From NCBI GenBank assembly GCA_947095585.1, contig OX352762.1, positions 95,888,249 through 95,952,248 on the forward strand: 64,000 nucleotides of DNA, in the 5' to 3' direction. The stretch's first letter is position 1; every line of letters starts with the position of its first letter. Shown here one piece after another: positions 42,999 to 53,868 of the stretch. The notes beneath the pieces are model-generated. The model was not told the origin of the DNA. It saw only the letters and a program-made list of their open reading frames with translations, and searched no databases. The DNA is from Nephrocerus scutellatus. Taxonomy: Eukaryota > Arthropoda > Insecta > Diptera > Pipunculidae. The translations under genes and the position numbers were made by a program.

Positions 42999-44454
42999 GT
43001 CGTACTGTATTTAGACAATCAGACAAAAAATTCTTAAAATACACATTTTAAAAAATATAATCACCCATGCAACAACATATTCGGTATTCTACGAATAATT
43101 GAATATTTAACGAAAATTCACAGTACTGATATATAAAATGTACGACCGTGTAACATCTCTTGTAATAAGATACATACGAGTACTAGAATGAATAGCGTTG
43201 GTTGTTGTTAAGATTTCTTATCTCAAAGGATTGTTGCCTGACTGATGGTTTTAATGATGGTCTGTTCCGCAAAAGCTTGCTATTTTTTATAGTTCATATT
43301 CATTTTATCATTTCAAAACAAAACTTCAGAAAAATTTCGAATAATTTATCCAATTACAAGTTATTAAAATTTAGTTGAGGAAAAGTTTACGAATCATGCC
43401 CGGTATACAGAATACCAAGAAATAAGATTGGACATAATTACAATTTAAAGTCAGCAGAAAGTATTCTTTAAAAAATAAATCCGACGCATTTAAAAGGAAA
43501 TCTGATTTCAAACGTCGCAATCCACATCCTGAAAATCCTGCAAATTTATAAAGAAGTTTGGCTTCCTCTCGGATCCGTTTTGCGTCCATATTATAACCAT
43601 ATTATCATAACAGATTCGTTCGATACATGCACACATGCAAACAACTGAACAATTTTAATGGCAAAAGTTACTGCTGCACTCATATTATACTTCACATTCC
43701 AAAATTCACACCGTGTGTTTTGTTTGCAAATTGAATAAAACGAAAATTTCTGTGGAATTTGAAGTTGGAAATCATTGTTATTCCTGTTGTGTTTATATGA
43801 GTGTGCGTGTAAACACATTTGCATAAATAAGTAAAAAAATAAAAATTTTATTTCAAATGATGAGCAAAAGTACAATAAAGGATGTGGATATAAGAGATAC
43901 CATTAACTCTCTACTCTCTACTGTATACAAAGCCGTACATGGATTTTTATTAACATGAATTAATAAGTAGGTATTACTAGTTATTGTTTAAAGTGCAAAT
44001 ATTGCACATAATCGGAACATAAATTATTATGTTTTTTTCTTTTCACGTGCGCAGTTGAGTTTAGCTGAGCGTAATCTGATAGATAAACATGTCATAGAGC
44101 AATAAGCACAACTTTAACAAAATTCTTTCCTATGGGCATCCAAAACTCGACTTTGTTAGTTTTGTGTCAGTCAGCTTCAGAAATAACGTCTTATATTTTA
44201 TGTTAACCTACACGGTTCAGATCGGCTCAAATTTATTTAATAAACTGTTGTGGGAAGTGCGACATGCGACATACGTGAAAACAGTGGATTTCTTAATATA
44301 ATCTTTCTAATAATATAATATATTCTGTAGTAAATGAAAACAAGTGCTTTTTATCTTAATTTGTACAAGAACTTATTTCAAATTTAAACTGAAGTATAGT
44401 TGGTCAAGGCTTAATTCCTTTTTGCTCACTTTTCCGAACTAAAACAAAATCGTA
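42999..44454. other. Spacer, no gene recognised
   Basis: Minus-strand frames at 43589-43371 (72 codons, beginning MDAKRIREEAKLLYKFAGFS) and 43875-43591 are open but without recognised motif or flanking signals. The first has coding-like composition at its start and could be looked at as a possible exon. Confidence 0.3.
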
Positions 44455-45195
44455 ATACAAAAAAAATCAACCCATAAAAATTTTTCGTGTAAATTCTCTA
44501 ATTGATACACAAAGTGCAAAGGGAGCCCCCTTATCCTGATCACTTCAAAATTTTTACAAAAAGTGTTCCCATCGGAGATACACATGTCCATAAAATTTAA
44601 AGAAAATCGGGCTAGTTTTTAAAAATTTATATAGAAGCCCCTCGGCCTTGGGGCCACTTCAAAATTTTTACAAAAAGCGTTTTATACACATGTGTGTATA
44701 TAATTTGAAGAAAATCGGGTAAATTTTAAAAAAAAATTTGGAGCCTTTCGTCACCGAGGCCCGATCACGCCAAAATTTTTACAAAAAGTGTTGCCCGTCG
44801 GAGATACACACGCGTATAAAATTTGAAGAACATCGGATACTTTTTTTAATAAGATTTGTATGGGTGCCCCCCGACCCCGGGGCCCGATCACTTCCAAATT
44901 TTTACAAAAAGTGTTTTCCATTGGAGATAGACATGTGTATAAAATTTGAAGAAAATCGAGTACTTTTTGTAAAATATTTGTATGGGAGCCCCCTGACCAC
45001 GCGGCCCGAAGGGCCCCAAAGTAATAGAAAGTGTTGTCATGGGAGACATGTGTGCAAAATTTCAATAAAATCGAGCTATGGGAAGTGAGTTAAAAATTGA
45101 TCACAAGATTTGGTGTGCCAGCCAGCCAGCCGGCCGCCAGCCACGGACAAGTGAAGTTAAGATAGGGAAGTGAAGTTAATATAGAATAGCAATTA
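44455..45195 (+). mobile_element. H-element copy
   Basis: The 5' end is A8 then TCAACCCATAAAAATTTTTC and TAAATTCTCTAATTG near 44492. Units are spaced about 122 bp (CGGAGATAC at 44573 and 44799, its diverged form at 44922). The 3' end is AAGTGAAGTTAATATAGAAT near 45186, with a second, partial AAGTGAAGTTAAGATAGGGA just before it. The two frames of about 100 codons inside (both strands) are artefacts of the repeats. Confidence 0.75.
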
Positions 45196-45199
45196 GAAT

Positions 45200-46423
45200 A
45201 ACGGATTGTTAGTGTTTGTTTCTTCTGGGGATTTAACTCATTTTGTCGTGAAGGCATAACACTGGCGACATCATCCTTATTGGTATGAGAGAGTTTATCC
45301 CATCCAGGAATAAGTCTGTTAAACCAAAGGAAGGTGGGTGGTATAACTCGAGCTGTAAAGAGGCTTCTAGAATTAGAGAGGTATTCGTTCGGTTTTACAA
45401 AGCAAACCCTGAGGAAAACCGAACAAATTTTAAACGAGCCAGAAATGATTGCAATGTCCATCTTCGGCGAGTCAAATTCGCCTACGACCAAAAATTGATG
45501 CAAGAAATACTACAATGTCACAAAGGAAGTAAAATTTTTTGGTCAATCGTGAAAAATACAGCCTCGTCGTCGATTCCAACGCTCATTTATAATGACATAC
45601 CAGTTGTCTCTCTTTAGTCTAAAATGCGTGCTTATGGAGTCGATGAAAACTGCTTCATTGGATTAGAAGCTATCTTTTGTACCGCTCAATCCAATTTGTT
45701 TTGGACGGTTTCAAGTCTTAAGTTCATTACTTAAATGCTGGCGTTCCCCAGGGCTCTATTTTGTCCCCGAGTATCTTCCTCAGTTTTATTAATGATCTCT
45801 TTTCTGTTACTTCTAATACAATTCGCTCTTTCGCTGAAGACATTACCCTCAGCTTCACATATAAGTTTGAGGAACGTACCTCCACTTCTCATGTGAAACT
45901 TAAACAACTTCGTATGTTAAGCACGTTAAATTCTGACCTAGACAGCATAGTACAATGAGGAGAAATCAATCGAGAAGAATTTAACGCTTCCAAAACCCAA
46001 TGCTGTCTCCTGTCGTCTAAGCGAATCCTAAATCCCATGCCATTATCCATGAATGGCACTTGTATCGAGGAAACTAAAAATCTCGTAATTCTCGGTATGT
46101 GCGTTAACGGCAAGCTTCGTTGGAATGACCACACATTTACCTTCGCCAAAAATGCTGCGAAATGTTTAGGTTTTCTAGCCGGGTGAAAGAAATATTTTAC
46201 TCCCTCTGATCTGGCTACTATATACAAGGCTTTTATTTGCCCAAAACTTGAGTACAATTGCCATATCTGGTCTGGTGCGCCTAAAACTACTTTCCATCAG
46301 CTAGATAGAATTCAAAACCGCGCGATAAAACTTTTCGGTGAAATCAATAGATTCGCTTCAACACCGCAGGAACGTTTCCTGCTTGTCACTGTCTTATCGC
46401 TTCTTCTACCAGTGGTGCTCAAG
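45200..46423 (+). pseudogene. LINE-C copy 3: linker to C-terminal tail
   Basis: The plus strand reads EFIPSRNKSVKPKEGGWYNS, FKRARNDCNVHLRRVKFAYD and FWSIVKNTASSSIPTLIYND (45285-45617). After a deletion that joins DIPVVSL to KMRAYGVDENC (removing RT motifs 1-A), it continues with FINDLFSVTSNTIRSFAEDI (FAED in place of the catalytic pair). Then come EFNASKTQCCLLSSKRILNP, MNGTCIEETKNLVILGMCV, KCLGFLAG and KKYFTPSDLATIYKAFICPK. It breaks at CCAGTGGTGCTCAAGAG (46423) before the 3' end. The H-element lies immediately upstream. Confidence 0.75.
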
Positions 46424-46903
46424 AGTAAAGCATGGTTGAAAGCGAGATATACGACACGACAAACAAACGAATAAACGTACATCCGTAAAAATGTACAGAC
46501 GTTCGTTGAAAAATTTTACATGTCGTGTAATGTTTGTACTATTACATGCACAAAATTTAACCTGGCAGGAATATTTTAGTCGAGGTCTGGCAGGATCGCC
46601 ACATAATGTTTGGAGGTCCTGTTTCACAACATACGGTAACAATACTTCGTTCGAGTTCTGGCTATTGCGCATTCAGCTTTAACCTTTGGCAGTCGCCTGC
46701 ACCCAAGGTGAGATTTCAATATTAGAGTTGTGAAGCGGAAGAACTTCCCAGTGCTTAAGGCTACTCGAGCCCAATAAAACCTCTGATGATTCTTGCTTTA
46801 CGACCCAAATTTTTGTCCATCTTTAATATCCGCTAGCTCTGGCTATTGCGCCTTTAGCTTTAACCTTTGGCAGTCGCCTGCACCCAAGGTGGGATTTCAA
46901 TTT
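46424..46903. repeat. Unassigned segment with a 60-bp direct repeat
   Basis: TGGCTATTGCGC.TT.AGCTTT then AACCTTTGGCAGTCGCCTGC and ACCCAAGGTG occurs at about 46665-46720 and again at 46845-46900, 179 bp apart. The left part (46440-46494) is the inverse of 46987-47047. No coding function recognised. Confidence 0.6.
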
Positions 46904-46985
46904 TTTTTTATAATTCGCGCCCGCTTACAGGGGTTTGCACCCTTATAATGCTCGGCTTTATGTTTGGCACAGCGTGGGCGTTAAT
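46904..46985 (-). mobile_element. LINE-C 3' tip, severely 5' truncated
   Basis: T9 (poly(A) on the element strand) is followed by AGGGGTTTGCACCCTTATAA, TGCTCGGCTTTATGTTTGGC and ACAGCGTGGGCGTTAA, the last 80 bp of LINE-C. Typical of a very short target-primed insertion. Confidence 0.7.
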
Positions 46986-46986
46986 T

Positions 46987-47122
46987 TTTACATTTTTACG
47001 GCTGTACGTTTATACGTTTATTCGTTTGTTTGTCGTGTCGTATATCTTGGCTTGTACCAGTGAAAATTTGATGGAACTTGTTTTACAACAATTGGCTAGC
47101 GCTCGGCTTGCGATAGATTAAT
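46987..47122 (+). repeat. G-repeat end segment and inverted partner of 46440-46494
   Basis: TACATTTTTACGGCTGTACG then TTTATTCGTTTGTTTGTCGT and GTCGTATATCTTGGCTTGTA is nearly the reverse complement of 46439-46494. It continues into GCGCTCGGCTTGCGATAGAT, shared with 34412-34432 and 34668-34688. Confidence 0.6.
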
Positions 47123-47329
47123 TTTTCCATTCATGGTGGCTACTACCCCCTAGAAAACCGAAAAAAAATACTCAATCTACGCGTCGCTATCTTTTTTTTT
47201 TAAACCTAAACGTTTGCAAAGTAAAATGTGTTTTTTTCAGTCTATTTCAGAAATCGCTTATTACTGAATGACCTATCGCTTATGAATGAAAGACCTACAT
47301 ATAGACTTAGATCTTTAGACTGAATTACA

Positions 47330-47450
47330 ACAGAAAACATTAGCTCGTGCGCCTATAGTAGTGGAAAGTTTTTCGTAGGAAATCGTATATCTCGGCTTCT
47401 ACCAGTCAGAATTTAATGGAAAAAAAAATTAATATGGCAAACATTTGATT
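47330..47450 (+). repeat. G-repeat fragment
   Basis: AATCGTATATCTCGGCTTCT and ACCAGTCAGAATTTAATGGA match 34345-34375 and 47037-47075. Confidence 0.4.
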
Positions 47451-47639
47451 GTTTATGTCGTGAACGTCTTCATTTTTAGCAGCAAGAATGGCTCTCTCTT
47501 GCAAATTAGCTCAAATTGTGCTAGTTTTGAAAATCAGTCGGATAAATAGAATTTGTTAGCTCTGGGACATATGATACCAGATAAGAAAAATCAGATGGCA
47601 ATTTTATATTGACAGAAGACTCGGCTACTAATCTATCTC

Positions 47640-47820
47640 CTCCAATTTGATGGAGGAGTGACAATGCCATCACCTCCCAAAACCCAGCCGGTCACCGAGT
47701 ACCATTCTAAACATCACTATTCACCCAAAAACTATGGAATCAACAACAATAATAATAACAGCTACCACTCCACCACCACCCAAAAAACCTGTTACCGCCC
47801 ACCCTCAGTACTTGTTTTCA
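47640..47820. repeat. C-rich, CCACC-type low-complexity tract
   Basis: One strand is strongly C/A biased (CCACTCCACCACCACCCAAA, GTTACCGCCCACCCTCAGTA). Similar tracts occur at 55860-56035 and, on the other strand, at 62825-63025. Confidence 0.6.
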
Positions 47821-48100
47821 GATTGAAAGTTATATGAATACCAAGTTTGGTTGAAATTGATAAAAACGTTCTAGAGTTAAATAGACACAAACAAACAAAC
47901 ATATAAGTTCTCCCTATTTTATATATAAGAGGGTGGGTCAATAAGTCCCTGAAAATTAATACTAATTGTGTCGTCACCTTAGATTTATCATTTTTTTTTG
48001 TCAAGAATCATCTTTCAAAAGAACGCCCCAAATTTTCAGAGAGAATTAGTTTTGTTGTGGCAGCCATTTTATATAGACGGCTACGATAATTTTCGTTAAA

Positions 48101-48770
48101 ATGGGAAAAAGTGAATTTCGAATGCTCATTAAACAGTATTTTTTGCGAGAAAAAAATATCACACAGAGCAAACAAAAGCTTGACAAATATTATGGGGACT
48201 CTTTACCATCGATTGGAACCATTCACCACCCGTTTACTCAATATCGGTGCGGTCGTTCAAGTACAAGTGATGCCGAACGTTCTGGTCGCCCAATTGAGGT
48301 CACCACACCAGAAATGATCGACAAAATCCATGGTTTGATAATCGACGATCGGCGAGTGAAAGTGCGCGAGCTTAAAAAGGGCACACACAGGCTTATCACA
48401 TGGCTCCGTGATTTCGATTTTACATAAATATTTGGACATGAAAAGGCTTTCCGCAAGATGGGTGCTGCGTTTGCTCACAATCGACAACAAATGCATTCGT
48501 TTGACAACTTCAAAGGTGTGTTTGGCGATGTTCCAGAAAAATTCGACTGGGTCTTTGCGCCGTTTCGTAACCGTGGATGAAACCTGGATTCACCACAACA
48601 CATCAGAAACCAAGGAACAGTCAAAACAATGGACTTCTCCTGGTGAATCATCGGTCATCGCTGAAACAAATGCTTATTTTGAGGGGCTCGAGAAATCGTA
48701 TTATTTGGAGTGCATCAAAAAATTTGAGAAATGTTAGATGAAGTGTATCGAGCTAAAAGGAGACTATGTT
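48101..48770 (+). pseudogene. mariner transposase, internally deleted
   Basis: The frame starting at 48101 reads MGKSEFRMLIKQYFLREKNI with the helix-turn-helix N terminus and later DAERSGRPIEVTTPEMIDKI (the GRP block between the two DNA-binding motifs), to a stop at 48425. A shifted frame gives RLSARWVLRLLTIDNKCIRL, CLAMFQKNSTGSLRRFVTVD and ETWIHHNTSETKEQSKQWTS, with the first catalytic Asp in VDETW. At about 48650 the reading jumps from SPGESS to VIAETNAYFEGLEKSYYLEC, which in the family lies beyond the second and third catalytic Asp. CIELKGDYVEK closes the frame. It is therefore a non-autonomous derivative. Confidence 0.85.
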
Positions 48771-48803
48771 GAAAAATAAAATGTTGTTATGCAAATAAGA
48801 GTG

Positions 48804-49499
48804 TTCCTTATTTAGATTAAGATTAAGATATTTAATTAAACATTTAGATATTATACAATTTTGACTTAAAAACTAAACTTATAACTATTATTATTAAGTG
48901 TCGGCTCAACAAAAGGGGCCCGACGTATTTACATTGTCTTTTTTTTTGGATTGCTTATTATTAAACAATATTTTTTACTACTTAATCTATACTGCATGTT
49001 TATTTTTAAAGCAATTTAATTTTAAACGATAAATTTTAAAATAAAATAAAAATGAAGAATAATATTAAAGGGGGTATAAACAGGGCGATCTTCAGCCTCT
49101 GTAATGTTGATTGCTGGCCTTCTCGTAGAAGGAAACGTCTTGATTATTAAAGATGTCGTCAAATCTAGCATCTGTGAATCCTCTGATGTTTATATAGCGG
49201 TGGCTTGGCTCGATTTCCTCGATTCTCAGTCCTTGCATCTCCGGACTTGGATGTGTTTCCAACCCATCAACGAATTTCTTTGCCATTCGGAACAAGTGGT
49301 CGGTTATGGGCAGCAGACCTGCCGCGTCGTAAAGCCTTGCACTCGAGACAAACTTATAGCTGTTTGGCACCCTCCAGAGTCCTGTACAGATCCTAAGTAC
49401 CTTCCTTTCAAATAGGGAGATCTTCTTCATCGTTGTTGGTGAGACGGTGAACCATATGGTATAGCCATAGGTTATCACTGGCCTGATGTTCTTTATTTA
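48804..49499 (-). mobile_element. LINE-D-type (Jockey clade) insertion in mariner, with TSD
   Basis: The minus-strand frame 49478-49092 reads MITYGYTIWFTVSPTTMKKI, SLFERKVLRICTGLWRVPNS and YKFVSSARLYDAAGLLPITD, the C-terminal RT tail of a Jockey-clade ORF2 that is clearly 5' truncated. Its 3' UTR ends in CTTAATCTTAATC on the element strand rather than poly(A). TTCCTTATTTA (48804-48814) and TTCTTTATTTA (49489-49499) look like an 11-bp target duplication with one change. The element is related to, but not the same family as, the one at 16.0-17.0 kb. Confidence 0.75.
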
Positions 49500-49531
49500 A
49501 TTTTTCAGGTACTTATTCACCCACCCTCGTA

Positions 49532-50600
49532 AAGCTGGTGAATTCGAGTTCGAAGTTCGAGTGAATTCCAACCAACAACAAACGACAAAAAAAGAAAACA
49601 TTTTCTTGAATGTAATTTTAAATTTTCACTTGTAAATTGCAACTCACTATATGGCGGAGGAAGACCTCAAAACTGAAAGGTGTTTGAAAGCTCGACAAGC
49701 GTTAAACAGAGAATATGCAGAATATATGTTTGTATGCATTACGTTTACCCTTCACCAACCGATTTGATCCACTGTCAATATTCATTCGTCTGTGTCACCA
49801 AGGTGAATTGGTTTTTTTTCTGTTCTGGAACTTAGTTCTGGAACTTAAATTCAATTCAATGCATGTGTGGAGTGATACTGAAATCGACCCATGACAAAGA
49901 CTTATTCTACTCATTATAATGTACATCTGTACACATATGTGCATTCAGTTAAAAGTACGGTGGATCATTTAAATTTTGAAACTGCGGTTGCGCCCAATAT
50001 AATTTTATTTCAATTGTTTGTGTTTAATCCAATTTTTCGCTCAAGTTGATGTTGTCATATATGGTTTCCATGTTTTAATGAACTTCAGATTATAGCGAGA
50101 AGAATTTAACAACGAAGAGTGTTCTTATATCACTGAAAACATCTGTATGACATGATAACAATCTTCTCGATATTCCGTCACTTTTATCTGTTAAAGGCTC
50201 AATTATGGGAAAATTCAATTCCTTTTTTCAAAACCATTCGTGGGTAAAGATTAAATTGGCAGATAACAAAATACCGTCAGCGAACGTAACATATTGCAAT
50301 TTCCTTGAGAATACTTGAATGCCTTCGGTTCCATGGTGTGTTATTGTAAGGTTGGCTGTTTTATGGCCATTGACAAGCACATATGATGTATTTGCTATTG
50401 AATTTGCAGTCTCATCTAAAATAGTCGGTGTTTGCTGTAAGTTTTTACCCAGCGGTTAGATAACTTGATTACTAGATGGTATTTATACATATATATTTAA
50501 AAAAAGGGGACGCCTAAACCAATTTCAACAGAACACATATGATTTGTAATCTGGAATTAAATGCTGTGGTGGGTAGTGATCAGCAAACGCAAGAAAAATA
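49532..50600. other. Spacer, no gene recognised
   Basis: AT-rich. Short frames only. Confidence 0.35.
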
Positions 50601-50604
50601 CCAT

Positions 50605-50705
50605 TACATCTCGGTCTTGGTCTTGTTCTTGCAGGTTGAGTCGCATTCGTGCCATAAGTCTTGTTCTTGCAGCCTGAGTCTTAGTCTTGGTCTTGCAGTC
50701 TTCCT
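50605..50705 (+). repeat. TCTTGGTCTTG imperfect repeat
   Basis: CTCGGTCTTGGTCTTGTTCT and CTTAGTCTTGGTCTTGCAGT are imperfect 6-bp-type repeats. The complementary phrase (ACACCAAGACCAAGACCGAG) lies at 51791-51825, so the two are in inverted orientation about 1.1 kb apart. Confidence 0.6.
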
Positions 50706-50999
50706 GATAAAATTGCAAATCAAGGTTTTTTTTGAACAATATCTATATGATTATATAAATGGATGTATGTATGCATGTATATTTGTTCTGGCATAACTGT
50801 GGAACGCCTTGCTCAATTTTAACTAAATTTCTTAGTTGTGACACATATTACTTAAATACTACTATCGTCTCTTTGAGTGGTGGTAAAAAGGGTATTATAT
50901 GTAAATATAATCTAAAACAACTGATGTTAGTGTAGATCCCATCGTTTTTGGGATCGCTGATATGAATAGTGACAATTAGACATACATATTTTCTGTAGG

Positions 51000-51128
51000 G
51001 GATTACACAAAAAATAGCATATTTCACACGCGCCATTTGCACCACACGCTAAACACCACACGTAGGCGCTCAGTAACTAAGCTCCGCACAAAATTTCAGA
51101 TTTTTTTTTGCGATTTTCTCAATCTACT
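51000..51128 (-). repeat. G-repeat fragment
   Basis: CACACGCGCCATTTGCACCA, CACACGCTAAACACCACACG and TCCGCACAAAATTTCAGATT match the arrangement near 52445-52530 and 55590-55670. Confidence 0.45.
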
Positions 51129-51164
51129 GGACTATTGATATCACTATCAATACTCATTATGTCT

Positions 51165-51352
51165 TTAAATTCTCTATATTAACTTCGCGTGCCCGTGTGT
51201 TTGTTTGTTTGTTTGTTTGTCGTGGGATATTACAATCTTGGAGTCCCCAGGCCCCAGGGGCCTAATACAAATTTTTTTTAAAAATTAACCCGATTTTCTT
51301 CAAATTTTATATACATGTGTATCTCCAATGGACAACACTTCTTATAAAAAAT
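51165..51352 (-). mobile_element. H-element 3' end, minus strand
   Basis: TTAAATTCTCTATATTAACT and TCGCGTGCCCGTGTGTTTG, then (TTTG)n, is the reversed 3' end. One unit follows with GGCCCCAGGGGCCTAATACA and TATACATGTGTATCTCC. It is truncated near 51352. Confidence 0.7.
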
Positions 51353-51875
51353 TCTTATAAACAAATTCGTCAAAACATGGAACGATTTTTCCCAAATAAA
51401 TTTAATACATATTTCCTTTTTTCCCATATTTTAATATAATTACCTTTTGGAACGCCCTGTACCAAAAACCATCCATAATAAGGTTAGGTCAAACTACTAT
51501 TTTGGCCACCAGTGTCATCGTCATCACCATAATCACACACATGACACTCAAAATTTTCCTTAATTGTCGCCGTATATGCCATTTCGTCGATCTCACTCAT
51601 AATACAAGAACAACACAACGGGTTTTTGTTTATAGTACAGGCATAAGCAACTGAAATCAAACACAACGAATTTTGAACGATGTATAGCAACAACGGTTTA
51701 AAAGTAAAGTCATAACTGAAGTATGAACCGGCCGTGGTAATGTAACCCGACTTTGCCTGATTTCCAATTAATAAGCCGATTTAGGTCAAGAACAACACCA
51801 AGACCAAGACCGAGAGCAAAACCATGTCTGCAAGACTCTAGCAGACTGCAAGATTCTTCAAAAAAAAAATAACCA
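51353..51875. other. Spacer, no gene recognised
   Basis: A minus-strand 69-codon frame (51693-51484) contains six Cys but no signal peptide or supporting signals. Not called as a gene. Confidence 0.3.
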
Positions 51876-51962
51876 AGCCATAGAATTTTAAATGTTCACG
51901 TAGGTTCTCTAATCGGAGATATACATGTGTGCGAAGTTTCAATAAATTCGCGTTAATTTTGA
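51876..51962 (+). mobile_element. H-element 5' end fragment
   Basis: AACCAAGCCATAGAATTTTA, then GTAGGTTCTCTAATCGGAGA and TATACATGTGTGCGAAGTTT. It breaks off after the first unit. Confidence 0.65.
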
Positions 51963-52074
51963 AATATGTCTGAGTGCTGTAACTCACGAGAATTGATGTG
52001 TAAACATGTTAGTTCATATCAGAAAGGTAATATGATATCGTGCATAATAATTGTGATAACGATATTTTATTAAA

Positions 52075-52300
52075 AAGACCTCCTTAAGACCAACCTCGAA
52101 AATCCCCAACTCAATACTCTATCAAGACCACTAAGGATCCTCTCAAAACAACCTCAAGAACGCCTCAATACCGCACTCAGGACCTCCTTAAGACGCTCTT
52201 AAGATCCCCTTAAAACCAGTTAAGACTTCACTCAAGATCCTCTCGAAACCACCCACTCAATACCCTCCCAAGACACCCTAAAGACACCAAAGCCACCTAA
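52075..52300. repeat. Degenerate CCTC/AAGAC-rich repeat tract
   Basis: Phrases such as GACCTCCTTAAGAC (52077, 52188), CTCAATAC (52111, 52163, 52257) and CTCAAGATCCTCTC (52231) recur at irregular 20-50 bp intervals. Strong A/C strand bias. Diverged minisatellite, no coding. Confidence 0.6.
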
Positions 52301-52329
52301 ATTTAATAAGTAAATGTAAAAAAATTTTT

Positions 52330-52640
52330 TTTTTTTGTACAAACCTTTATGAATATATCGATATTTGCGGCACGTGTAAAAGGTGGTTAAAAAGGACCTC
52401 AAAGATGTCGACGCAATGGGGCCCATTTTACAGATAAACCTATTTTCCACGCTGCACACGCACCACACGTTTAACACGCGGTATCTCAGATATGGTACTT
52501 CACACCGAGTTGCTCACAAAATTTGATGCGCGGACAAGTATAGGTTAACTGTGCAATAGGCCGCACCTAAAAACAGATAATTTGGCGATCAGATGAGCGT
52601 ACACGTGGCGCGTGGAGTCACATGTATCATAACATACATC
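52330..52640 (-). repeat. G-repeat segment
   Basis: GCGGCACGTGTAAAAGGTGG, CACGCTGCACACGCACCACA and CGTTTAACACGCGGTATCTC. Same word set as 55590-55770. Confidence 0.5.
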
Positions 52641-52839
52641 GGGTACAAAACCCGAGAAACGATTTTTTTTTAAATTTACTTGTTTTATTTGTGTACGTAT
52701 AATAATACCCGACCCAAAAACCCAGGAGAAGATCGTCTGTTGTGTAGTAAATTATTCAGAATATGCCTCTGACACGTACATAAATATGGGACATACGAGT
52801 ATGTGCGTGGCCATTTCCTGATCATTTTATTAACAACTT

Positions 52840-53345
52840 TTTTTTATCTTGACTTGACTTCTTTTTGTCTGTATCCAAACGACCTAGAGAACTGAAATTT
52901 TGTGAGTGTCTAAGTTTAAAATATAATTTTTTTTATTCCACGTATGACGCGTGTGGCGCGATTGATGAGCTGAATTTTTTTGTTTACTTCTTTGAGGTCC
53001 TTTTTAGCCTACTTCCACACGACCTAGAGAGCTGAAATTGTGTGAGTGTCTAAGTCCAAAATAGCATTTTTTATATTCCGCGCATGACGCGTAAGGCACA
53101 TGTGATGGGTTAAATTTTTTTCGACTTCTTTGAGGTCCTTTCTAACCACCTTCCACACGACCTAGGGAAATGAGATTTTGTGAACGTTTAAGTTTAAAAT
53201 AGAATTTTTTATATTCAATGTGTGGCGCGATTGATGGGCTGAATTTTTTTTTACTTCCTAGAGGTCCTTTTTAGCCACGTCCTTCCTTCCTAGAAGCTGA
53301 AATTTTGTGAGTGCCTAAGTCCAAAATAGCATTTTTTATGACAGA
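52840..53345 (+). repeat. G-repeat tandem array, four units of about 128-140 bp
   Basis: GACCTAGAGA or its variant starts at 52881, 53021, 53159 and about 53287. Each unit continues CTGAAATTTTGTGAGTG, CTAAGTCCAAAATAGCATTT, then a GACGCGTGTGGCGCG block and TTCTTTGAGGTCCTTTTTAG. The last unit is cut by an H-element fragment at 53345. Confidence 0.8.
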
Positions 53346-53463
53346 GAAGAAAATCTGGTAAATTTTTTAAAAAAATTATATGGAGTCTCCGGGCCCAATC
53401 ACTACAAGATTTTTACAAGAAGATCCACGGGCACGCGAAGTTAATATAGAGAATTTAATATAA
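53346..53463 (+). mobile_element. H-element 3' fragment
   Basis: AAGAAAATCTGGTAAATTTT, GTCTCCGGGCCCAATCACTA and CACGCGAAGTTAATATAGAG with AATTTAA. It lacks the 5' part. Confidence 0.65.
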
Positions 53464-53868
53464 AAACCTCAATATTTCGGCTGTACAACTAATTTTGTAA
53501 TCTGAAGTGGCATTAGGCATGGCATTAGGAAAATTTAATTAGACCAATTTCTTTTTAAAGAAAATGACTCTATGTGGTCTAAGCATAACTAAGCACATAC
53601 TTTTTTAAAAAAATATTTTCCAATGAAACGCCAAAACTCGAGTTTGGTAATAATATAGAGAATTTAATAAAAAACCTCAATATTTCGGCTGTACAACTCA
53701 TTTTGTAATCTGAAGTGTGTCACATCTCACATGCCATTAGGAAAATTGAATGAGACCAATTTCTTTTTGAAGAAAAGGACTCTATGTGGTCTAAGCATAA
53801 CTAAGCACATACTCTTTTATCTTTAAAAAATATTTTCCAATGAACCGCCAAAACTCGAGTTTGGTAGT
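53448..53868. repeat. About 208-bp tandem duplication including an H-element tip
   Basis: CCTCAATATTTCGGCTGTAC occurs at 53467 and 53675; GACTCTATGTGGTCTAAGCA and GCCAAAACTCGAGTTTGGTA are also repeated. Both copies begin with AATATAGAGAATTTAATA, so the duplicated block contains the H-element end and was copied after that insertion. Confidence 0.85.

Larger units (their letters stand above)
47928..49529 (+). mobile_element. mariner deletion derivative with both TIRs and a nested LINE
   Basis: The left TIR AGAGGGTGGGTCAATAAGTC (47928) and the right TIR, whose complement reads CGAGGGTGGGTGAATAAGTA (49529 inward), are flanked by TA at 47926-47927 and TA at 49530-49531. The element holds a mariner transposase frame and a LINE-D insertion at 48815-49488. 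Without the LINE it is about 0.93 kb against the usual 1.3 kb because the middle of the transposase is missing. Confidence 0.85.

Noticed and set aside
43371..43589. 72-codon minus frame beginning MDAKRIREEAKLLYKFAGFS
   Set aside because: The composition is coding-like at the start, but no family, splice or polyadenylation evidence was found. Kept only as a remark in the spacer entry.
51484..51693. Cys-rich 69-codon minus frame
   Set aside because: No signal peptide and no regular Cys spacing of a known family. The flanks are repeats.
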